Shown one piece after another: positions 58,528-64,000 of a stretch of DNA of 64,000 bases. The notes under the pieces were generated by a model that worked only from the letters and a program-made list of their open reading frames with translations, searched no databases and was not told the origin of the DNA. How positions within the stretch are numbered: position 1 is the stretch's first letter; every line of letters starts with the position of its first letter. The stretch comes from DATCYX01 sp963714425 (GTDB lineage: Bacteria > Chloroflexota > Anaerolineae > Anaerolineales > UBA4823): the NCBI GenBank assembly GCA_963714425.1, contig CAVQOI010000007.1:62001-126000 (forward strand), in the 5' to 3' direction. The translations under genes and the position numbers were made by a program.

Positions 58528-59640
58528 CTAGGGTTCCTTGGACTCCGCCTGTAAGAACTCTCCCAGGTTGGCGAAGGTATTGTCAAACGCCTCCAGGCGC
58601 GCTGCATACAGCTTGTTGCCATCGCTATCAAGTGCGACACGCACCAACCCGGCCAGCCGCAGCGTTTTCAGGTGGTGGATAACTGTAGGAGCGCGCAGTC
58701 GCAATCGGCGGGCAAGCTGGGCAGGGGTCAGGCGCTCATCCCTGAGGTAGCGCAAGATCTTCAGGCGGGTCGGGTCTGCCAGCGCCTTGAGCACGCGCAA
58801 GCTGCCCTCCGGGATAACCTCGCCGGGGATGAGGGCTGCATCCGCAGGGCGGGCGCCAAACAGGATCATGGTAGATTGCGGGCTGATCTTATCCCATAAG
58901 ATCAAGGGCGTGCTCCAGTATACGGGCGCCAGGAGCAGCTCTGCGGTATCCATCTCATCCTTCAGGTCAACCCCCTGCGAGAGCTCTACCAGCAGCTCTG
59001 CGAGGGGAAGCTGCCCGGCGAGCCGCTGAGCCCGCTCCAGGGCATCTTGGAGATAGGCGCCAATGCGCTTCTCTTCTTCGGCGAAGAAGACCTGGTAGTA
59101 GGCTTGCAAGGCAGACAGGTACAGATCGCCAAAGTCTTCCGGTCTCTTCCACCAATCCAGAAAAGCCGGCAGCGATTCGATCAGCCGGTCTATCTGGTCT
59201 GGGTCTTTGTGATACTTAACCAGCAATTCTCGCACAGCCTGAATATCTTGTTTGTCCCAGGTGCCTCGCTTTGCAACGGCGACAAATATGTGGTGGAACT
59301 CCTGCTCGTCACCCTCACAACCCTCGCATCCCTTGAATAAGGATTGCATACGCTCGGCAGGCGGGATCTGGCGCAATGACCAAAGCACGGTGGTGGCGTC
59401 TTTCGGTTCGGGCAGGCTGTTTATCCAGCGCATGGGCACCCACAGGAAATAGCGCATATCCTCGAGGAGCTTGCGCTCATCAGCCGGCATTCGCGAGCGC
59501 ACGCCTGCCGCCCATGAGGCACGCAGATCATAATTATCCGGGTTGTGCAGCACATCCAGGCTTTCGAAAAAGTCGTAGGCGGTGCCGATATCCCAACTCA
59601 AGCGCGGCAGTGATGAATTTTCAGATTGGCGTTCGCTCAT
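58528..59640 (-). CDS. ArsR-type winged-helix regulator with large N-terminal domain
   Basis: The 370-residue protein has an N-terminal 260-residue region (LPRLSWDIGTAYDFFESLDV, TPLILWDKISPQSTMILFGA) like the DUF5937-type domain that precedes ArsR helices. The winged helix LRVLKALADPTRLKILRYLRDERLTPAQLARRL and APTVIHHLKTLRLAGLVRVA follows (residues 275-345). It lacks the CxC metal site of ArsR. The large domain presumably senses a ligand. A small conserved gene precedes it by 15 bp, and an AT-rich palindrome lies upstream of that gene. Confidence 0.85.
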   Translation of the reverse strand: MSERQSENSSLPRLSWDIGTAYDFFESLDVLHNPDNYDLRASWAAGVRSRMPADERKLLEDMRYFLWVPMRWINSLPEPKDATTVLWSLRQIPPAERMQSLFKGCEGCEGDEQEFHHIFVAVAKRGTWDKQDIQAVRELLVKYHKDPDQIDRLIESLPAFLDWWKRPEDFGDLYLSALQAYYQVFFAEEEKRIGAYLQDALERAQRLAGQLPLAELLVELSQGVDLKDEMDTAELLLAPVYWSTPLILWDKISPQSTMILFGARPADAALIPGEVIPEGSLRVLKALADPTRLKILRYLRDERLTPAQLARRLRLRAPTVIHHLKTLRLAGLVRVALDSDGNKLYAARLEAFDNTFANLGEFLQAESKEP

Positions 59641-59655
59641 CGCTTCACTGCCTTA

Positions 59656-59877
59656 TCAGGGACAATCCTGGCACAGTTCTTTGAAAGGGGGTTCGCTGGC
59701 TTGCTTGAGCCTTTGCCCCCAGGCAATCAGGACATCTCCCAGGGACTGTAAGAGGCGCTCTCTCATGCCTGGCGATCCGGTTTGGCGCGCTTGGAGGTCC
59801 ATTCCAGCTGCCCTGCGGCGCTCCGAATAGTGGGAGCTCAGATAGTGGGGATCACTTTGGTATTGGCGGTCTAGCAT
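59656..59877 (-). CDS. Small protein co-encoded with the ArsR-type regulator
   Basis: ATG 59877 follows GGAGGAAGCC. The 73-residue protein MLDRQYQSDPHYLSSHYSER then has a helix GMRERLLQSLGDVLIAWGQR and ends KELCQDCP. Two Cys in CQDC could bind metal. Basic and aromatic residues dominate the first half. The family is not recognised. Its position in front of the regulator suggests joint transcription. Confidence 0.65.
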   Translation of the reverse strand: MLDRQYQSDPHYLSSHYSERRRAAGMDLQARQTGSPGMRERLLQSLGDVLIAWGQRLKQASEPPFKELCQDCP

Positions 59878-59951
59878 GGCTTCCTCCTGCTCATAGACAA
59901 CCATCTCTCTTAGACAAACAGCTATTGTAAGCAATGAACTAAACTAGACAT

Positions 59952-59967
59952 TTATCTAATTAGATAA
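59952..59967. promoter_or_regulatory. AT-rich 16-bp palindrome (operator candidate)
   Basis: TTATCTAATTAGATAA is perfectly symmetric, and ATTAGATAATAATCTAAT extends the theme to 59975. It lies about 75 bp upstream of the small gene and the ArsR-type regulator. Symmetric AT-rich sites of this size are typical for winged-helix repressors, so autoregulation is likely. Confidence 0.65.
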
Positions 59968-60114
59968 TAATCTAATCTATTGGTTTTGTAAAGACCCAAT
60001 TTCTGACATCAGCCAATTTAGGATTTACCCAGAAAAACCTCTCTCGCCAGGGTCTCCAAAACCCCATATACAGGCTCTTGTCCTGATATCCAACTGGTAT
60101 GGATTGCTCCAAAA

Positions 60115-60464
60115 TGTGGATAACTCGTGGAAAACTGTGGATAAACGACAGTTAATGGGGAAAACTCGATCTTTTGTGCGAATTTTTAATCTTCGCTAAA
60201 CCCCAGATATGGGGGCTCACTACGAGCATCACCCAAATAGCCGTCTGCCTGCATTATTCCACAGCCTGCTCCAAAAACTTTACCGTGTCTCTCCCCAGGA
60301 TGGCTGTGGACAGTCTCTCCCCACTTAACCGGCGCATACAGGCAACGGGCGTCTCCGAGCCCCATATCTTCCGTTATTCCACTCCTAAGCTGCCTCTGTC
60401 CACATATCCCCAGTGCCTACTACGATTACTATTAATTTAATTAATGAGATTGAACAATATATAG
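60115..60464. other. DnaA-box cluster with AT-rich stretch (origin-like region)
   Basis: No gene is visible from 59990 to 60545. Two perfect DnaA boxes, TGTGGATAA at 60115-60123 and 60136-60144, are followed by near matches: TTATTCCACA (60254), TGTGGACAG (60305), TTATTCCAC (60374) and TGTCCACAT (60397). An AT-rich stretch ATTACTATTAATTTAATTAA lies at 60425-60444, then ACAATATATAG. This is the layout of a replication origin or a DnaA-binding region. No dnaA, dnaN or gyr gene is in the window. Confidence 0.5.
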
Positions 60465-60529
60465 GGGGATTCTTTTGTCCAGGAATGCCCGTACTCCCTC
60501 TTTATGCTCTTCACCCTCCCGACGGGAGT

Positions 60530-60605
60530 GATGCTATTGTCAAAATGATGGGTGTCAGGCGGCTATTGCCGCCTGACACCCATCAACTTATGACATCTTC
60601 TTCCC
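60530..60605. repeat. Palindromic element after the DnaA-box region
   Basis: Perfect 17-bp arms at 60547-60563 and 60568-60584 (GATGGGTGTCAGGCGGC), loop TATT. The flanks are weak here: TCACCCTCCCGACGGGAG before, TTCTTCCCACC after. GTCAAAATGATGGG and CATCAACTTATGAC extend the dyad imperfectly. Confidence 0.8.
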
Positions 60606-60647
60606 ACCATCAATTTAGGTATTGGGTGTTATCAGTCGTAAAGCGCA

Positions 60648-61031
60648 TTAAAAAATATCCGGGTTGCCGGGATCGTCCTCGGCTTCATCTCCAAGATCAT
60701 CCTCATAGCCCAGCTCCAATTCTACGTCATCATCGGTGAGGCGCAGCCAAAGCTCCAGCAGATGGCCTTCTTCCATCTCCAGGGAGCGGGCTGCCACGAT
60801 GGGCGTCTCTTGGTCCAGACCTTCCAGGGTACGGTATTCCAGGTGGATGCCCTGGCGGTTATGCCAGGCGCGATGACAGCGTTCAACCAAAGACGGACCG
60901 TTGAAAGTGCGCAGTCGTGTGACAACGACGTTTCCTAATCTTGGGCCTTCATAGAGACCAGACACCCAGCCCTCTTCTACCGATTCAAATGTGGGAGTAG
61001 GTCCCTCGATAATGGTAATTTTGTCTTCCAT
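60648..61031 (-). CDS. Conserved acidic protein of unknown function
   Basis: From ATG 61031 (AGAGGC upstream) the protein has 127 residues. It starts MEDKITIIEGPTPTFESVEE, continues with GLYEGPRLGNVVVTRLRTFN, CHRAWHNRQGIHLEYRTLEG and LELWLRLTDDDVELELGYED, and ends with a very acidic tail LGDEAEDDPGNPDIF. The fold should be mostly beta. I do not recognise a function. A frame open as far as 61229 overlaps the next divergent gene and is not coding. Confidence 0.75.
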   Translation of the reverse strand: MEDKITIIEGPTPTFESVEEGWVSGLYEGPRLGNVVVTRLRTFNGPSLVERCHRAWHNRQGIHLEYRTLEGLDQETPIVAARSLEMEEGHLLELWLRLTDDDVELELGYEDDLGDEAEDDPGNPDIF

Positions 61032-61111
61032 TGGTTTGCCTCTAATTGGGCGAATCATACCATAAAAGGACATGCAGGGAATAGCAGTATAATTGAGGCA
61101 GGTGACCTGCG

Positions 61112-61453
61112 ATGCATAAACTCGTGATCTTGATTGAGCCGCCCGATGACTGGGCGGCTTTCGATGAAGCCTGGCCGCAATTCCTGCATCATGCCGAGAG
61201 CATGCCCGGCTTGCGTCGTGAAGCCACAAGCCGCGTGGATACGTTCCTTTATGGCGAGCGTACGTACGCTATGATGCACGAGCTTTTCTTCGAAACGCTG
61301 GACGACGCGCAACAGGCGATGGCCTCTCCCGCAGGACGCCAAGCGGGCAAGGTGCTGCAAACCATATCCAGTGGGAATATGGTCCTCTTCTTCGCCGATC
61401 ATAAAGAGGACGATATCGAAAATCTACAACGGTTTAAGAAGGGTGAAGATTAG
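61112..61453 (+). CDS. EthD-like dimeric alpha/beta-barrel protein
   Basis: The 113-residue protein reads MHKLVILIEPPDDWAAFDEA, WPQFLHHAESMPGLRREATS, YAMMHELFFETLDDAQQAMA and SPAGRQAGKVLQTISSGNMV. The beta-alpha-beta pattern with W/F-Hxx and SPxxQ matches the EthD and related dimeric barrel proteins, often auxiliary to redox enzymes. It stands 61 bp before a short-chain dehydrogenase gene on the same strand. Confidence 0.78.
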   Translation: MHKLVILIEPPDDWAAFDEAWPQFLHHAESMPGLRREATSRVDTFLYGERTYAMMHELFFETLDDAQQAMASPAGRQAGKVLQTISSGNMVLFFADHKEDDIENLQRFKKGED

Positions 61454-61514
61454 ATAGTTGCAGGTTGTAAGTTTGCCAAGGGAACCTTCGACATTCAAGC
61501 GCAATCAGGGAAAC

Positions 61515-62270
61515 ATGAGCGAGTACAAAGATAAAGTGGTCTTAGTCACCGGCGCAGGGCGTGGCATTGGGAGGGCGATTGCCATGGCGTTTGCGCAGCG
61601 TGGCGCTCGGGTGGCGGCGAACGATGTCACCCCTATAAACCTGGATGAGACGCTGCGGATTATCCACTCCTCCGGGGGGATCTGCAAAGATTTTGTTTTC
61701 GATGTAGCCGGAAAAATGCCCGTACAGGCTATGATCGAGCAGGTGCGTGACGAGTGGGAGCGTATCGATATCCTGGTGAACAACGCTGGGGTCGAGCCGC
61801 ACGCCTCGATCCTGGAGATCGACGAGTGGGATTGGCGGCGCACGCTGGATGTCAACCTGACAGGGGCGTTCTTCACTACCCAATCGGTAGGGCGGGTGAT
61901 GAGCGAGCAGGGCGGCGGCGCCATCGTCAATATCGCCTCCATCGCCGGGCGCGCTCATGGGCTCAAGAACCGCGCCGCCTATGTCGCCTCCAAGATGGGA
62001 TTAATCGGCTTGACGCGCGAATCCGCCCGCGAGCTGGCAGCCTACAATATTCGCGTGAATGCCGTGTGCCCAGGCGTGATCGAAACGGAGATGACTGCTG
62101 CTCTGCGCCAGGATGAGAAGATGATGCGTAAATGGTTGGAGGATATCCCCCAAGGCCGGCTGGGTCAGGTAAGCGATGTGGTCGAGATGGTGCTTTTCTT
62201 GTGCAGCGACGCAGCTGCCTACGTGACCGGGCAGGCAATTAACGTGGACGGCGGAAAGGTGATGTGTTAG
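61515..62270 (+). CDS. Short-chain dehydrogenase/reductase, FabG-like
   Basis: From ATG 61515 the protein has 251 residues with TGAGRGIGRAIAMAFAQRGA (NAD(P) loop TGxxxGIG), ILVNNAGVEPHA, IVNIASIAGRAHGLKNRAAY (catalytic Ser region), YVASKMGLIGLTRES (YxxxK) and NVDGGKVMC at the end. It fits 3-oxoacyl-ACP or similar ketoreductases; substrate is not determined. An upstream extension (61458) is short repeat-like sequence. It overlaps the following MFS gene by 7 nt. Confidence 0.92.
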   Translation: MSEYKDKVVLVTGAGRGIGRAIAMAFAQRGARVAANDVTPINLDETLRIIHSSGGICKDFVFDVAGKMPVQAMIEQVRDEWERIDILVNNAGVEPHASILEIDEWDWRRTLDVNLTGAFFTTQSVGRVMSEQGGGAIVNIASIAGRAHGLKNRAAYVASKMGLIGLTRESARELAAYNIRVNAVCPGVIETEMTAALRQDEKMMRKWLEDIPQGRLGQVSDVVEMVLFLCSDAAAYVTGQAINVDGGKVMC

Positions 62271-63517
62271 GGCTGCACATCCCTCCAGCATTAAAACACC
62301 ACCGTTTCCGGTTGATCTGGCTGGGATTGATGATCTCCGTAGCGGGTGCCCAGATGCAGGTATGGGCGATTTTCTGGCACATCCGCACGCTGACCGACCA
62401 GCCCATTGCCCTGGGAGGGGTGGGCCTGGCGCGCATCCTGCCGGTGATCGTTTTTTCGCTCATTGGAGGCGCCGTGGCTGATGTGGCCAACCGGCGCAAG
62501 GTGATGATCGTCACGCAGATCATCTTGGCGCTGTTAGCCACCGCGCTGACCGCGTTGACTCTTACAGGAGTGCTTCAACTGTGGCATATCTACGCCCTGA
62601 CCGCCTTGCAAGCCGTGGCTATGGCCTTTGACCTGCCGGCTCGCCAGGCGCTGGTGCCCAACCTGGTGCCCGCCCGCGACCTGCCCAACGCCTTCAGCAT
62701 GACCTCAATCGCTTTCCAGACCGGGGCGATCGTCGGGCCGGCAGTTGGCGGGCTTGTAATCGCTTATTGGGGATTGACCTACACCTACGCCTTCAACGCC
62801 ATTTCCTACCTGGCAGTGATCCTGGCTTTGATCTTGATGGGCTCGGTTGGGCAGCAGTCTGCGCCTGGGCGCAGCGCATCCATCAACCTGCCTGCGATCC
62901 GTGAAGGCGTGAGCTTCATCAGAGGACATCCGATCATCCTATCCAGCATGATCCTGGATTTCTTTGCCACTTTTTTCTCTTCGGCAAACACGCTTATGCC
63001 TATCGTCGCGGTGGACATCTTGCATGTGGGGGCTGTGGAATATGGGGCACTCTCGGCGGCCCAGTCCATCGGAGCGGTGGTCGCTGCGCTGGTAATCTCT
63101 CAGGTGCCCGTTATCCGCCGCCAGGGACCGTTATTCCTGGGATCGGTGATATTTTTCGGCGTGGCGACGGTGGCCTTTGGACTGTCTGCGGAGTTTACCT
63201 TCGCAATGCTGGCCTTGATGGTCGTGGGAGCGTCGGATTCGGTAAGCACCATCATCCGCAACACCATCCGCCAGCTGCAGACGCCGGACTATCTCCGCGG
63301 GCGCATGACCAGCGTGAACCAGATATTCTTCATGGGCGGCCCGCAGCTGGGAGAGATGGAAGCAGGGGCGGTGGCGCAAATCTTCGGCGCACCAATAGCG
63401 ATCATCAGCGGTGGCGTTGGATGTATCCTGGCGGTGATGTGGATCGTGCGTAAGTGGCCGCAACTGGCTCGCTATAACGGCGACGAGCCTGTTCTGGCGG
63501 GCGCTCCGGCGGATTGA
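62264..63517 (+). CDS. MFS exporter (EntS/MFS_3-like)
   Basis: The 417-residue protein (GTG 62264, AAAGGTG upstream) has twelve helices: FRLIWLGLMISVAGAQMQVW, GGAVADVANRRKVMIVTQII (motif A-like DxxNRR), PARQALVPNLVPARDLPNAF and FQTGAIVGPAVGGLVIAYWG. The RQALVPNLVP and AFQTGAIVGPAVGG segments are typical of MFS_3 family exporters such as EntS. Direction is probably outward; the cargo is unknown. It overlaps the SDR gene and so is co-translated with it. Confidence 0.9.
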   Translation: MLGLHIPPALKHHRFRLIWLGLMISVAGAQMQVWAIFWHIRTLTDQPIALGGVGLARILPVIVFSLIGGAVADVANRRKVMIVTQIILALLATALTALTLTGVLQLWHIYALTALQAVAMAFDLPARQALVPNLVPARDLPNAFSMTSIAFQTGAIVGPAVGGLVIAYWGLTYTYAFNAISYLAVILALILMGSVGQQSAPGRSASINLPAIREGVSFIRGHPIILSSMILDFFATFFSSANTLMPIVAVDILHVGAVEYGALSAAQSIGAVVAALVISQVPVIRRQGPLFLGSVIFFGVATVAFGLSAEFTFAMLALMVVGASDSVSTIIRNTIRQLQTPDYLRGRMTSVNQIFFMGGPQLGEMEAGAVAQIFGAPIAIISGGVGCILAVMWIVRKWPQLARYNGDEPVLAGAPAD

Positions 63518-63560
63518 GAGCAAGCAAGCGATTTCGTTCTGCCACGCATACCTTCCTGGA

Positions 63561-64000
63561 GTGTCGCACAAGCGCATCCCAGGACGTGGCGCCTTCTTGA
63601 ATACACCTGGTGAATGGCGGTTCCAGGAAATGTTCTTTCTGTTTGCGCTTCTCCTTACCTGGCTGTTCTGGATCCCTGCGGCACTCCTTCCAGCAGGAGA
63701 ACCTGCCCTGGTGCGGATGTTTCTACACTATTTGGGCGGGGTGATGCCTCTGGCGACCGCACTGGCGATTGTTTACACGCGTCACACGCAGCAAGAGCAA
63801 CGGGATTATTGGTGGCGCGCACTGGATTTCAGCCGCATCGGGGCGAGGTGGTACGTGGTCGTATTACTCCTCGCTCCTGCGCTGACTGGTCTGAGCGCGC
63901 TTGCTGATGCACTCCTGGGGGGAACAGGGGCACAGATGGATGCGGCTGCCGATTTCATCCACCTGCCGCTAAGCTTTATCCCCTTCGCTCTTTTCTTGCT
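63561..64000 (+). CDS. CPBP-family membrane protein (truncated by window end)
   Basis: The frame starting with GTG 63561 reads SHKRIPGRGAFLNTPGEWRF, QEMFFLFALLLTWLFWIPAA, VRMFLHYLGGVMPLATALAI and GARWYVVVLLLAPALTGLSA. This is the N-terminal part of CPBP (CAAX protease-like) family proteins, whose EExxxR motif would lie further on, outside the window. TTG 63597 is another possible start. It may continue the transcript of the SDR-MFS pair. Confidence 0.72.
   Translation, partial: MSHKRIPGRGAFLNTPGEWRFQEMFFLFALLLTWLFWIPAALLPAGEPALVRMFLHYLGGVMPLATALAIVYTRHTQQEQRDYWWRALDFSRIGARWYVVVLLLAPALTGLSALADALLGGTGAQMDAAADFIHLPLSFIPFALFL

Overview
The window is GC-rich bacterial chromosome with densely packed genes on both strands. 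The gene set and regulatory style fit a member of the Chloroflexota, most likely Anaerolineae. This is inference from CIRCE-controlled groESL, a T-box in front of pheST, a SAM-I riboswitch in front of metK, a split methylmalonyl-CoA mutase, a homocysteine methyltransferase/MTHFR fusion, several Pro/Thr-linker lipoproteins, and intergenic regions full of short repeats and long palindromes. No rRNA, tRNA or CRISPR array was found.

Layout. 1-1.4 kb: end of an RluA-type pseudouridine synthase and a VapBC-like toxin-antitoxin pair with a palindromic operator. 1.5-7.2 kb (minus strand): sugar-type MFS carrier, NarL-type response regulator, histidine kinase, a secreted bactofilin-like membrane protein, trmD. 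7.3-10.1 kb: two paralogous membrane-anchored TPR proteins. 10.1-11.4 kb: decayed DNA (frameshifted lipoprotein, two decapitated genes). 11.5-13.3 kb: two membrane proteins, one with HExxH. 13.4-17 kb: methylmalonyl-CoA epimerase and mutase, DUF1786 protein. 17.1-21.2 kb: a tungstate/molybdate ABC transporter operon led by its own regulator. 21.2-26.7 kb: TPR-zincin membrane protein, metH/MTHFR-like fusion, methylglyoxal synthase. 26.9-31.8 kb: pheS and pheT with a four-helix-bundle gene wedged between them and a T-box leader stretched by repeats. 31.9-35.7 kb: thioredoxin, Fur-family regulator, CbiM-CbiQ-CbiO cobalt/nickel transporter. 35.8-38.5 kb: an AT-richer island with a lipoprotein between two copies of a MITE-like repeat and a PQQ-propeller protein. 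38.6-46.7 kb: metK, birA, IS debris, rpsB-tsf, pyrH, groESL. 46.8-52 kb: DUF5671 membrane protein, acetyl-CoA synthetase. 52-55.2 kb: AT-richer hydrolase and a membrane spermidine-synthase-like protein. 55.6-64 kb: PadR-modA-modB, OsmC, an ArsR-type regulator, a gene-free region rich in DnaA boxes, SDR, MFS, and the start of a CPBP protease.

The most distinctive feature is a family of long, near-perfect palindromes (arms 17-27 bp) set between conserved C-rich and G-rich flanks. Their palindrome sequences differ from copy to copy. About ten copies lie between genes. Three of them interrupt transporter gene clusters (tupA/tupB, cbiM/cbiQ, padR/modA), and one forms the N-terminal codons of modA. 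A second layer of heptamer-like repeats has entered pheT in frame, the T-box leader, and the 3' ends of genes. The window therefore combines conserved housekeeping genes with active remodelling by small repeats. Promoters matching the sigma-70 consensus with 16-17 bp spacing can be read in front of groES, metK, pheS, rpsB, pyrH, acsA, the fur-family gene, the padR gene and the tungstate regulator.
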